From a virus, in IMG/VR virus record IMGVR_UViG_3300020438_005287, positions 1-64,000 of that record: a DNA stretch of 64,000 nucleotides; one strand, given 5' to 3'. Under the pieces are notes generated by a model that made no database searches, was not told the origin of the DNA, and saw only the letters and a list, made by a program, of their open reading frames with translations. Positions 16,804 to 25,374 of this stretch are shown here, in pieces. Every line of letters starts with the position of its first letter. Positions within the stretch are counted from its first letter, which is position 1. Both the position numbers and the translations under genes were made by a program.

Positions 16804-17871
16804 TCACGAAAATTGTTCAGTGAAGGGATCAAATTCTATGCCACATTTTACAGCACAAACTTTTAATTTTCCATTATCACAAGATTTTATTTTCCAACTT
16901 TTTTCTATTTTGTCAAAAATACCAGAATCAAATACATTTTTTAATCCATTCTTTGCATTTATACTATCTTTATCATCAATAAATTTCCAAATTTGCTCAA
17001 TCTTTGGATCATTATGCCACCATTTATACATCCTACCAGCAGTCCAACAGCAGGGCAAAGCTAATCCTTCTGCAGTAATAAATAAACTACCTATTTTTTT
17101 TACCTTACAATTTATCGGTACAGTGTCATAATACAAATCCATAGAATGGTGTTTTTGTACAAGTTGATTAATTTTAGACAACGCTGAATTTTGATATTTT
17201 TTTTCCGGTTTAGTAAGATTAAATATATTTTTACCTTTTTTATTAATAGATTGGTGAGAATCTTTTGGTTCCAAATTAGAAGTAACAAATCTTCCTGTTT
17301 TTTTAATTTGAAAACGTTCACAACCCCATTTATCTGCCATATCTTTTGCTTGTTCTATTTGATGTTGATTGTGTTCAAATACTATGTAATCCCAACGTGC
17401 TCTTCCTCCTGCACCTATAAATGCTTTCACATTTTGTTCTATATTTTCCCATAATACTCCTTGGCGATAAAGATGATTTGTATCTTGAAGTCCATCAATA
17501 GAAAAAATTACTGCAGCTGAACCACGTAACACTTTTGCAAGATCTTTCCACCAATTCTTGTCTCTTGCTCCGCCATTTGTGTTCATCGATAACCACATTG
17601 TTTTATTAGTTGTGCGAAAATAATCAAATATTTCTAAAGTATCGTTAGCAATAATAGGATCTCCTAGATTGCCACACATATACATTGTGTTTAATTGCAT
17701 TATAAACTTTTTATCAAATATTTTTTTACAATCTTGTAATGAAAGTTCATCTAAATTTATATGCGGATTTATCTTACCTCCATTTTGATTTCTATCACAC
17801 ATAGGGCAGCTAGCTTGACATTTTTGTGTCACTTCTAAATGTATTTGCTTGATATCAGAATATTTGTACAA
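16804..17871 (-). CDS. Radical SAM/SPASM-type protein, TTG start
   Basis: A 355-residue protein with C18-x3-C22-x2-C25 ('KCQASCPMC') right at the N-terminus, 'MCGNLGDPIIAND' in place of GGEP, 'NTNGGARDKNWW' and 'FSIDGLQDTNHLYRQ', then a C-terminal SPASM-like region: 'CKVKKIG', 'TAEGLALPCCW', 'VCAVKCGIEFDP'. It is a clear paralogue of the 26900 gene, sharing 'SIDGLxDTNHLYR' and 'NTNGG'. SPASM domains hold auxiliary Fe-S clusters and often act on peptides, but other substrates are known. The start is a TTG directly after the TAA of the upstream gene and in its frame; AAGG lies 8 bp before the TTG. No ATG exists before the cluster motif. Confidence 0.87.
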   Translation of the reverse strand: MYKYSDIKQIHLEVTQKCQASCPMCDRNQNGGKINPHINLDELSLQDCKKIFDKKFIMQLNTMYMCGNLGDPIIANDTLEIFDYFRTTNKTMWLSMNTNGGARDKNWWKDLAKVLRGSAAVIFSIDGLQDTNHLYRQGVLWENIEQNVKAFIGAGGRARWDYIVFEHNQHQIEQAKDMADKWGCERFQIKKTGRFVTSNLEPKDSHQSINKKGKNIFNLTKPEKKYQNSALSKINQLVQKHHSMDLYYDTVPINCKVKKIGSLFITAEGLALPCCWTAGRMYKWWHNDPKIEQIWKFIDDKDSINAKNGLKNVFDSGIFDKIEKSWKIKSCDNGKLKVCAVKCGIEFDPFTEQFS

Positions 17872-18822
17872 TTAAAAAACCTTGTTATGGTATAAATCAA
17901 TGTAGCAGGTATTATCAATTTTTTGCCATCTATCAAATATTTTTTGAAGTTTATGATCTGAATGCATAGCAGTAAGTGGACAAAACATAGGAGTATTATC
18001 TATTATTTCATGTACTTCATATTGATTTAATTTAGCATGATTATAAAAAGGATTCATATCTTTAACTGCTAGTAAACGTTCAACTTCTATACAAAATTTA
18101 TCAAATCTATCACTTGTATCATTGTCAAAATCATAATTGATGTAAGGATTGAGCGTCACTCCTAGTTTAGCTATTCGTTTATACATACCTGGATAACCCA
18201 AAACAAGATTAGGCTTAGCAAGTAAAAAAGGTCTCCAAGTTTTTTCAGTAATAAACTTGTAAAATTTCATTTCACTATAGCTACCAGTTTCTATACCGAA
18301 TTCCCAATGGGTCTTAAAATATTCTGAACAAAGAGGAAATCTAGATGTTTTTTTTAAATTATTTTTATGACGATATGCAAAATTATAATAACTTTTGTGT
18401 AAAAATTTTTCTATAAAGTTATACCATAATCTCCTATAAATTGTGTCTTTGCCAATAAGAGTTATGAATTTTTTCTGCGGTGTATATTCAAAATTATTGA
18501 TATCATACAATGTATCTATAAAATATTTACATCTATGTAAATGCCATGTAGGTAGCATAAACAAATTTCCAAACTGATTTTGCTCACTACTACTACATAT
18601 TATAATATTATTACGTAAAAAAGATGCAGTGACGCCATATCTATGTTGGAAATGTTCCCAAGGTTCGTTTGGGATGAAAACAAATTTATTTAGGCGGCAA
18701 AAGTTTTTTAGCCTTTTTATATTATATCCAAGTTTACCAATAATAAATGAATTTAATATTCCTATATCATCTCTAATATTGTGTATATTTACATATCCAT
18801 ATATATCACTCATGTAATTCAA
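17872..18822 (-). CDS. Glycosyltransferase-like protein (EKTWRP motif)
   Basis: A 316-residue protein. A motif near residue 200, 'FITEKTWRPFLLAKPNLVLG' followed by 'GYPGMYKRIAKLGV', also occurs in altered form in the plus-strand gene at 24032 ('SEKTFRPIGLLMPFIIYG'). This Glu-Lys-plus-Pro-Gly/Gly pattern resembles the nucleotide-sugar-binding part of GT-B enzymes such as the fucosyltransferase-like GT10 family, but I cannot prove that from sequence reading. The N-terminal half is not recognised. It would transfer a sugar within the island's glycan route. It ends in TAA directly before the TTG of the radical SAM gene. The start is 18822, or 18813 (fourth residue Met). Confidence 0.42.
   Translation of the reverse strand: MNYMSDIYGYVNIHNIRDDIGILNSFIIGKLGYNIKRLKNFCRLNKFVFIPNEPWEHFQHRYGVTASFLRNNIIICSSSEQNQFGNLFMLPTWHLHRCKYFIDTLYDINNFEYTPQKKFITLIGKDTIYRRLWYNFIEKFLHKSYYNFAYRHKNNLKKTSRFPLCSEYFKTHWEFGIETGSYSEMKFYKFITEKTWRPFLLAKPNLVLGYPGMYKRIAKLGVTLNPYINYDFDNDTSDRFDKFCIEVERLLAVKDMNPFYNHAKLNQYEVHEIIDNTPMFCPLTAMHSDHKLQKIFDRWQKIDNTCYIDLYHNKVF
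17880..17883 (-). promoter_or_regulatory. Shine-Dalgarno AAGG deciding the TTG start
   Basis: On the minus strand AAGG lies 8 bases before the TTG at 17871-17869. It falls within the last codons of the upstream gene, whose TAA (17874-17872) touches the TTG. It supports re-initiation at TTG rather than stop-codon read-through. Confidence 0.55.
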
Positions 18823-19276
18823 CTTTTATACGGGAAAATCCTAATTTATGAGTATAGTATACATACTTATATTTTGTATTAACAAATGTGCCGCCTGGTT
18901 TGATTAAAGATAAATTATATACGATAGCTGCATTATTTTGTTTATTTTTTGTTATTTTAAGAAAACTTTTATAACTGTTTTTTACACAGGAAAAAAGATG
19001 AAATCCACAAAAAAAGATATTTTCATATCCTAATTTATTTAAATTTAATTGCCATTGTTTATCATAAATGTTACCATCAAATAAGTCAATATATTGAGTT
19101 ATAGGATCCCAAGATAAATGGTATATATGATAGGAAAATTTATTTTTAATTTGACATAGTTGTATTTGTAAAAATGTTGCAAAGGCATTGCATTCCTGCT
19201 GCCAAAAAGGAAATTTATTTGTATCTTCAAATAAACATTTTTCCCATGCATCAACAACAATCACACAAGTTTTCAT
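18806..19276 (-). CDS. Unknown protein, possibly isochorismatase-like fold
   Basis: A 156-residue protein. The start 'CVIVVDAWEKC' resembles the first strand and catalytic Asp of isochorismatase-like cysteine hydrolases, and the later 'IFFCGFHLFSCV' looks like their Cys-bearing strand. The match is thin: the Lys of the triad is not obvious and the domain is short. It lies in the operon with a 4-bp overlap to the small gene upstream and a 17-bp overlap with the next. Annotated as a real gene because of operon position and coding uniformity; a function should not be inferred beyond a weak hint. Confidence 0.35.
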   Translation of the reverse strand: MKTCVIVVDAWEKCLFEDTNKFPFWQQECNAFATFLQIQLCQIKNKFSYHIYHLSWDPITQYIDLFDGNIYDKQWQLNLNKLGYENIFFCGFHLFSCVKNSYKSFLKITKNKQNNAAIVYNLSLIKPGGTFVNTKYKYVYYTHKLGFSRIKVELHE

Positions 19277-19491
19277 AATATTAACTTTATGTCTTTGGCG
19301 GGGCCAATTTCAGATGGTAATCCACCGTATTGATCTATGTACCATTTAATTACTGCTTTATACCAATTTTGACTATTATGATGTGCCTGTTGGTTAAATG
19401 TATATATATTTTTATTTGTAGCTTGTATAACAAATAGTGCTTTTGCACTTTCTTGTTGTAATTTTCTTAATGAAAGTTTATTTATATCCAA
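19273..19491 (-). CDS. Small conserved-context protein of unknown function
   Basis: A 72-residue protein, Asn/Gln/Lys-rich at the N-terminus with a pattern 'NWYKAVIKWYIDQYGG' predicted helical. It has no cysteines, no signal peptide and no motif I recognise. It overlaps the methyltransferase upstream by 14 bp and the next gene by 4 bp, so it is translated as part of the operon. Its lack of Cys and of a leader/core pattern argues against its being the substrate peptide of the nearby radical SAM enzymes. Could be a small adaptor. Real gene likely, function unknown. Confidence 0.4.
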   Translation of the reverse strand: MDINKLSLRKLQQESAKALFVIQATNKNIYTFNQQAHHNSQNWYKAVIKWYIDQYGGLPSEIGPAKDIKLIL

Positions 19492-20161
19492 TCCGCATAA
19501 ATCTATTATATTGTTTTAACTCCAACACACCTTCATAAATGACTCTATCTAATGGCGTTTGATCTGCAAATTCATAAAGATTACTAACACAATTGACATG
19601 TTGATCACAATTAACAAAATCGTTAGATTGTAATACACATAGGGTTCGACTCGGAATGCGCCAGAACCACTGTTCAAAATTTGTTATATGTTCACAACTT
19701 GTATTTATAATTGTATCTGGCATTTCTGTCAAAGTTAAACTTGTACCATTTCTCCTAAAAGTTTTATAGGTGGTGGGAAATTCCATAGTACAAATATCTA
19801 ACGTACTAGCTTTAAATTGCCAACCATTAATGACGAATGGACGATTAATATTATCAGCTATTTCAGCGCATCCTGGATCTATGTCAAACGACCGTATTTT
19901 ATTAAATTTTTTAGATACCTTTTGAAACATAAGATTAGCTAGTGTACCATACCAGCCAGCGCAAATAAATATCAAATTTAAATTATCTGGTAGATTTTCA
20001 ATTAACCACAACTTACTCTTAAGTTGTCCAATAGAATATGCATCTATTAAATATTCTTCTGTTTCTGGAAACAGATCTAATGTTCGTTTTATTTGAGATA
20101 TAGTTACATTTTCTGGATATAAAAATTCTAACCCATTCAAAATTTTAATTGTACTTTTCAT
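19478..20161 (-). CDS. Class I SAM-dependent methyltransferase-like protein
   Basis: A 227-residue protein. Motif I is seen as 'LIFICAGWYGTLANLMF' (about 63-79), the ribose-binding acidic motif as 'SFDIDPGCAEIAD' (about 90-102), and a catalytic loop as 'IINTSCEHITNF'. This type is widespread in marine myophages and is usually annotated as a class I methyltransferase. The acceptor is unknown; in this cluster a sugar or nucleotide-sugar acceptor is plausible. It overlaps the glycosyltransferase upstream by 17 bp and the small gene downstream by 14 bp. Confident of the fold, less so that methyl transfer is the actual reaction. Confidence 0.68.
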   Translation of the reverse strand: MKSTIKILNGLEFLYPENVTISQIKRTLDLFPETEEYLIDAYSIGQLKSKLWLIENLPDNLNLIFICAGWYGTLANLMFQKVSKKFNKIRSFDIDPGCAEIADNINRPFVINGWQFKASTLDICTMEFPTTYKTFRRNGTSLTLTEMPDTIINTSCEHITNFEQWFWRIPSRTLCVLQSNDFVNCDQHVNCVSNLYEFADQTPLDRVIYEGVLELKQYNRFMRIGYK

Positions 20162-21794
20162 AAACTTCTTTCAACCAATCAAAATCGTTAATTTTTTGTA
20201 GTGCTATGATGTTTCCTTGGTTATTGTATCCATATTCTCTACCCGCTGTGGCACCTAATATAGCATGTTGTCCATATGGTTTATCTTCACCAACTGTACA
20301 CCATATATTTAATCTATCTTCTGTTTCTTGATTTTTTTGTCGATCGATAACTTTTGAAGCTAATTTACAACATTCCCTAAAAGCTGATTTCCAGGTATTA
20401 AATGGATCTGTATTGAAAGTTGTTATATTAGAAATTGTGTTCATTGCTTTAAACTTGTCTGTAATACTAGTAGTCATGTCTGGTTTTGATAAATCCATAT
20501 CTACTGTAAGTTGCCTTGGAAATAATTTTACTCCACCATATCCGTAAACTAAATTATTAATAGGATTCTTTGATCTCCACACATGTACAGCATCTCGATC
20601 CCATCTTTCAACAAAATATTCAAAATTAAATTCATCTACAATTACAGCATCAGCATCGACAATCCAAAACATGTCTCTAGAACATATTTTTGCAGCTTCT
20701 ATGTGCGCTTGATGTATGCCTTTTACACCATGTATCCTTTTTGCAGCAGGATATTTTTTTAAAAGCTGGTGAAAATTTTGATCTGCAAAAGATTCATTGT
20801 AACTTATAAAAACAACATCATACGGTTTATGTTTGCTAACTACAATGTTGTGTTGTTTTTTATTTACAATATGCCGGAATGCAATTTCTCGTTCACTTAC
20901 AGGTATATGTTTTGAAAATAAGAAAACACCGTTTTCCTTTTTTTCATTGTTGCATATATTTTGGAATGCGTGATTTATGTGTCTTTCATAATGAAATTCA
21001 TCTGTACGATAATTATAATATAAATCAAATTCAAAATTATCTGATATAATATCACTACTAATACTCCAAAAAAGTTCAGTTTTAGTATTTTTCAATGCGT
21101 GTTTATAATCTGTATAATTATCAATCGTAAATTTATCATAATATTTTTGAGTGCTAGTTACAATAGGCCATTCTTTCCTAGATACTATGTGCCGATACTC
21201 GATTTCATTTTTAGTAATGGGTTTGTGTTTTGATAATAAAAAAAGTCCATCATACTTTTGTTCACCCTGTATATCATGTAAAAAAACGTGATTTTCGCAA
21301 CGATTGTATCTGTCACTAACTGGAAAATATAAATCAAAATTATATCCTGTTGTATCTATATTAATGCTATCTGCCCAAAATATTTCTGTAGTACTATTGT
21401 TTAAAGCATGCAAATAATCATCATATGTATCTATACAAAATTTATCATATGGCTTTGGATTACTAGCAACTATATCCACTTCTTTCTTACGAACTAAAAA
21501 TCTGTGTTCTATTTCTTTTTTAGATACTTTGTAATTTTTTGATGCTAACCAAATACCATCATTATATTGTTTATTTAAAAATACATGTGATATGTCTTGA
21601 CTTCCTTCATCTGGTTCATAATCAAAATCAAAATTATCGTTTACACAGACATCTGACCAAATACACCAGAAAAATTTTGTTATTGCTTGCCAGTTTGCAT
21701 CATCAAAACTATCTGCCTGTTTAATCGTAAAAAATTTTTCTTTTAATTTATAAAATTGTTGATCTTTTTTACCAATATAGAATATATCAAACAT
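20145..21794 (-). CDS. Glycosyltransferase-like protein with three N-terminal repeats
   Basis: A 549-residue protein of two parts. Residues 1-322 are three tandem repeats of about 104 residues (1-113, 114-217, 218-322). The last two are close, with shared 'YDKFxID', 'DYxHALxN', 'FDLYF/Y' and 'EIxxRHIV'; the first is more diverged. Residues 323-549 have a GT-A-like core: 'DVVFISYNES', 'AKRIHGVKG', the metal-binding triplet D380-A-D382 ('WIVDADAVI') and 'NLVYGYGGVKLFPR'. The core is homologous to the 30601 protein (DGDN, 'GLMYGNGGVKCWPR'). The repeats may bind carbohydrate or act as an acceptor scaffold. It overlaps UDP-sugar dehydrogenase by 8 bp. Sugar and acceptor unknown. Confidence 0.62.
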   Translation of the reverse strand: MFDIFYIGKKDQQFYKLKEKFFTIKQADSFDDANWQAITKFFWCIWSDVCVNDNFDFDYEPDEGSQDISHVFLNKQYNDGIWLASKNYKVSKKEIEHRFLVRKKEVDIVASNPKPYDKFCIDTYDDYLHALNNSTTEIFWADSINIDTTGYNFDLYFPVSDRYNRCENHVFLHDIQGEQKYDGLFLLSKHKPITKNEIEYRHIVSRKEWPIVTSTQKYYDKFTIDNYTDYKHALKNTKTELFWSISSDIISDNFEFDLYYNYRTDEFHYERHINHAFQNICNNEKKENGVFLFSKHIPVSEREIAFRHIVNKKQHNIVVSKHKPYDVVFISYNESFADQNFHQLLKKYPAAKRIHGVKGIHQAHIEAAKICSRDMFWIVDADAVIVDEFNFEYFVERWDRDAVHVWRSKNPINNLVYGYGGVKLFPRQLTVDMDLSKPDMTTSITDKFKAMNTISNITTFNTDPFNTWKSAFRECCKLASKVIDRQKNQETEDRLNIWCTVGEDKPYGQHAILGATAGREYGYNNQGNIIALQKINDFDWLKEVYEKYN

Positions 21795-23013
21795 TCAACC
21801 TTGTGTTGCCATAATGTACCACTGTGCACTTGCTATTTTGATAACTTCTCCACGGATCAACAACTATTGACCCATCTGGAATTATACAATACAAATCATC
21901 TTTTTCTGCTTGTTTAAGATATTTATATGTTACTGTACTCCTATGTGCTAACAAAAACACACACGGTTCTTTAGGTTGAAAAATATCACCAGTACAAGGA
22001 TCAACATAAGTCGGTTTGCATCCTAGTTGTTTACAATAATACCCTACTAATACGCTATAACTACCATCGCAAAAAGGCACTTTTGGCTTATAAGCTTTGC
22101 CATGTATTACAATTTGTAAATTTGATCCTTTGCTTAATTCTACTAACTTTTTTGCTAAATTTTCTGCTTGTATTTCGCGAGCATTCATTATACTATCAAA
22201 AAGATCATAACCTAAATTTAAATTATCACTCATCCAACGTAATGCAATATTATCTCTAGGATGACATGCTCCTCCGTCACCCATTCCTGCAGTCATATAT
22301 TGCGGACCCATAATTCTTTGCGAGCTTTTAGCAAGTGCATCTGTCACAATATCAACATTTATATTACCCTGTGATTCAGCTACATCCTGTATCATATTTA
22401 CAAGGCTTAATTTTGCACTAATAAAAGTATTATAAAATATTTTTATACACTCGCACTCATCCCATGTACCTACCACATAACGAGGATTGTTTTCCATCAT
22501 AGATTCATAAAACTCTGACAATCTTTTTGCAATACCTGTAATGGACCCATTTTGAGTGCCAATCATTACCATTTCAGGATTAACCATATCCCATGCTACT
22601 GAACCCATAGCTATAAGATAAGGATTATAAATAAATTCTGTATTTGTAGTAAACTCTATCAACTCCCTACGTACAGTACCAGGTAACACTGTACTGATCA
22701 ATACCAACAATTGATTTTTGCCCATCCATTTATTTGCTTCTGCTAATACCTCTTTAACAACATCATATGAAAAATCCTTTGATTGTAAATGGGCAACAGG
22801 AGTGCTGCCATCATAATTTTTATCATGTGGTGTTGGCACAGCAACAAATACAATCTCTTTGTTTTTTACAACAAGTTCTATATTTTTTACAGTATCAAAA
22901 AATTTACTTTTAGTTAGATTTATATCATAACCTTCTACTTCATGCCCTTTTTTTGCAATAACTTCCGCACAGGGCATTCCTAACTTGCCTAAACCAATAA
23001 AACCTATTCGCAT
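21787..23013 (-). CDS. UDP-glucose/GDP-mannose 6-dehydrogenase family protein
   Basis: A 408-residue protein. The N-terminal Rossmann motif is 'IGFIGLGKLGMP' (3-14), followed by 'FVAVPTPHDK' (56-65), 'ISTVLPGTV' (106-114), 'YNPYLIAMG' in the substrate loop, a long interdomain helix with 'FYNTFISAKLSLVNM', and the catalytic cysteine C250 in 'GGACHPRD'. The GGxCxPxD motif is diagnostic: the enzyme oxidises the C6 alcohol of a UDP- or GDP-sugar to the uronic acid using two NAD+, supplying UDP-glucuronate or a similar donor. Length fits the family (about 400). Its position in front of glycosyltransferases makes this the donor-sugar step of the island. The exact nucleotide sugar cannot be decided. 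Confidence 0.9.
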   Translation of the reverse strand: MRIGFIGLGKLGMPCAEVIAKKGHEVEGYDINLTKSKFFDTVKNIELVVKNKEIVFVAVPTPHDKNYDGSTPVAHLQSKDFSYDVVKEVLAEANKWMGKNQLLVLISTVLPGTVRRELIEFTTNTEFIYNPYLIAMGSVAWDMVNPEMVMIGTQNGSITGIAKRLSEFYESMMENNPRYVVGTWDECECIKIFYNTFISAKLSLVNMIQDVAESQGNINVDIVTDALAKSSQRIMGPQYMTAGMGDGGACHPRDNIALRWMSDNLNLGYDLFDSIMNAREIQAENLAKKLVELSKGSNLQIVIHGKAYKPKVPFCDGSYSVLVGYYCKQLGCKPTYVDPCTGDIFQPKEPCVFLLAHRSTVTYKYLKQAEKDDLYCIIPDGSIVVDPWRSYQNSKCTVVHYGNTRLNV

Positions 23014-23014
23014 G

Positions 23015-23998
23015 CTATTCCTTCAATAATTTCCAATAATTAATTAAAAAATTTGCCCATAAAAAGTGACACTCAGCATTTGGATGATATCCATGTAAAG
23101 GACTTGATTTCAAATGTTCGTTAAATTTCTCTAATCTTTTAAATTCTTCAATAATCTCCTGTCGATCGTAACGAAAATTTTTATATATCCTATATGTTTT
23201 ATCAAACCACCCTACTTCATTGCAATATGGTAATTCAAAATTCCTTCCTAATATCAGAGCTGAAAATTGTGTCCAAGGTGTATCACAAATATGTATATTT
23301 GGAAAAAATTTATTATATTTTTTTTGTGTACCTATAAAATTATTAAAATTTTTCCACATAAATAATTTCATATTTGGAATTCTATCTTGAATTTTTGACA
23401 CACCAGATATTATCATATGTTCATACATACGGAAAAAATCTTCAAGTTCATAAAGATTATCTACTGTTTTTTCGTTATTATACAATACATCAAAATTAGG
23501 TAAATTATAATCTTTCAATATTCCGGTGTAATCTCTGCCAGGAGATGTTATCTGATATAAAACAAATATTTTTTTAAATTTTTTAAAATCTTCAGAAAAC
23601 TCTGTAACTAATCCATCAAAATTACATAACATATTTTCATTACTGTTTCCTGGGTAACTAGAAATTAAAATGTTAGTATTTAACATGTGTGCAATTGTAC
23701 CCCAAAAACAATGTTTTACTCTTATATCTATATTATCTTGCATTTTAGGACTACAAATAATGTCAGTTCCTATTATATTTTCGCCCCAACTCCAACTTTC
23801 TCCACTTACAAACAATAAGTTCTCGCAATCACCATAATCTATATACATTTCCGTGTTAGGAGCTATATTGTTAGGATGGTATTTGGCTTGTCTTACATAA
23901 ACTTTTGGCGTTTCTTTACGGCTAAATAATGCTGATAGACTTTTTTTATTTTTTACAATTTTTAAAATATGTGTATTAAAATTATTGATATTTAACAT
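23015..23998 (-). CDS. SGNH-hydrolase-like protein
   Basis: A 327-residue protein that shows the SGNH layout: block I-like 'LFVSGESWSWGE' (Ser near 68), 'SSYPGNSNENML' with the Gly/Asn of blocks II-III, and 'GYHPNAECHFLWANFL' near the end with the catalytic His block. It is related to the 11481 protein by the same pattern but is not a recent duplicate. The first 50 residues are not recognised. As first gene of the long operon it starts from the divergent intergenic region, with AAGG before the ATG. It could remove or add acyl groups on the glycan. Family-level confidence only. Confidence 0.6.
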   Translation of the reverse strand: MLNINNFNTHILKIVKNKKSLSALFSRKETPKVYVRQAKYHPNNIAPNTEMYIDYGDCENLLFVSGESWSWGENIIGTDIICSPKMQDNIDIRVKHCFWGTIAHMLNTNILISSYPGNSNENMLCNFDGLVTEFSEDFKKFKKIFVLYQITSPGRDYTGILKDYNLPNFDVLYNNEKTVDNLYELEDFFRMYEHMIISGVSKIQDRIPNMKLFMWKNFNNFIGTQKKYNKFFPNIHICDTPWTQFSALILGRNFELPYCNEVGWFDKTYRIYKNFRYDRQEIIEEFKRLEKFNEHLKSSPLHGYHPNAECHFLWANFLINYWKLLKE

Positions 23999-24031
23999 GT
24001 TACCTTATAAGATATTTAGCATACTCTCAAT
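23999..24031. promoter_or_regulatory. Divergent intergenic promoter region
   Basis: These 33 bases separate two divergent ATG codons. On the minus strand GCTAAATA (24020-24013) resembles the late octamer; a start six bases past it would leave a 9-base leader with AAGG (24006-24003) before the ATG at 23998. On the plus strand the short palindrome CTTATAAG is present but no clear late octamer. The core is AT-rich. The promoter reading is inference. Confidence 0.4.
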
Positions 24032-25351
24032 ATGACTCAAGACCTTACGAAGTTACCATTAATTACTAACCCATATTTAAGAGATAGTAATTCTGGATCT
24101 TTAATAAAAGAATTTTTATTTAACCATTGGAAAAACAAAAAATTTGTATTTTATAAAGTTATGCTGCTATACCAGCAATTACCAAAAAAGCCTGATATAT
24201 TCCAATATATTCCTACTAAAGTCTTAAATTCAATACGCATAAAAAATAATGTTTTTTTGATTTATGACTGCTCAAATGAAGGATATAGTTCTTTAGAAAC
24301 TCCTTGGAATTTTTTTTATATCATACAATACAATTGCAAAAAATATAATATTCCTATAAATAAAGTAATTTACGCGACAAGTAATCTTCGAGAAAAAGAA
24401 AATTTACAGAAATATATAAATTCTGGCAATATCAATATGTCATTGCGAAATGACATGAAAATATTTTATTTTCATGCATTTAAGTGGAGCATAGGTAATA
24501 GATTAAAAGGAGAATTAATAGCTAATGTTTTTCCTTTACAATCAGAATACAATCATATATATACACATGGCGAAAATGAATCACATGTAAAAGTAAAAAT
24601 TAAATCCAATCGGTATTGGAAAGTTATGAAAGAAAACTTTCAACAATCTTATATACATAATAAAATTATTTTATCGTTAAGCAGACGATCAAGAGAACAC
24701 AGAGTGCTTGCAAATTATGTTTTAAAGATGAATAAAGATACAAACAACTATTGCACTGTTAGTCAAGGATTGCTACAGAAAACACTAAATGGTCACAATA
24801 TACAAAGTATTCAAGATTATTTAAAAAAAGAATTACCTATATTTGGAATGAGATATGATCGTAAGTGGCTAAAGATGTTACCTATCATTGCCGATACATC
24901 TGATTTTGCTACTAATCATGCACATAATTTAAATGTGAAATTGTGTCAACAACACCTTATAGAATTAGTTTTAGAAACTGATGTTGATAATAAAAACAAC
25001 ACTATGATGTTTTTCAGTGAAAAAACTTTTAGACCAATTGGATTATTAATGCCATTCATAATTTATGGACACCAACACTGCTATAAATATTTGCAAAATC
25101 TTGGATTTATATTGTATACTGATATATTTGACTATTCTTTTGATAGTGAACCAGACAACACAAAGAGATTTTATCTTATTTTTTGTCAATTGAAAAAATT
25201 AATAGATACTTTAAAAAATATGTCACACCAAGAACAAATAAATTGGCGTTTATCACATAAATCTGCTTTGATACATAATTTTGAAAAACTTTTTGAATAT
25301 AAAGATGAACTGCAAGACTTTCAATCTCTTATCGCATACACTAGGCAGTAA
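24032..25351 (+). CDS. Glycosyltransferase-like protein (EKTFRP motif)
   Basis: A 439-residue protein on the plus strand, alone between two minus-strand operons. Near residue 332 it has 'FFSEKTFRPIGLLMPFIIYG' followed by 'CYKYLQNLGF', the same pattern as in the 17872 protein ('EKTWRPFLLAKPNLVLG'), and earlier 'ILSLSRRSREHR' (about 212), which may be an Arg-rich nucleotide-binding strand. This suggests a GT-B-type glycosyltransferase with the Glu-Lys pair near the donor site, but no family signature is certain. The divergent position suggests separate control from the operons flanking it. The convergent end at 25351 leaves 23 bp to the next gene, with only a weak AT-rich inverted repeat. Confidence 0.4.
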   Translation: MTQDLTKLPLITNPYLRDSNSGSLIKEFLFNHWKNKKFVFYKVMLLYQQLPKKPDIFQYIPTKVLNSIRIKNNVFLIYDCSNEGYSSLETPWNFFYIIQYNCKKYNIPINKVIYATSNLREKENLQKYINSGNINMSLRNDMKIFYFHAFKWSIGNRLKGELIANVFPLQSEYNHIYTHGENESHVKVKIKSNRYWKVMKENFQQSYIHNKIILSLSRRSREHRVLANYVLKMNKDTNNYCTVSQGLLQKTLNGHNIQSIQDYLKKELPIFGMRYDRKWLKMLPIIADTSDFATNHAHNLNVKLCQQHLIELVLETDVDNKNNTMMFFSEKTFRPIGLLMPFIIYGHQHCYKYLQNLGFILYTDIFDYSFDSEPDNTKRFYLIFCQLKKLIDTLKNMSHQEQINWRLSHKSALIHNFEKLFEYKDELQDFQSLIAYTRQ

Positions 25352-25374
25352 CTTATAAAGATTGTATCAAAATA

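Noticed and set aside
19273-19491. Possible precursor peptide for the radical SAM enzymes
   Set aside because: The 72-residue protein has no Cys, no leader/core boundary, no repeated core and no double-Gly site.
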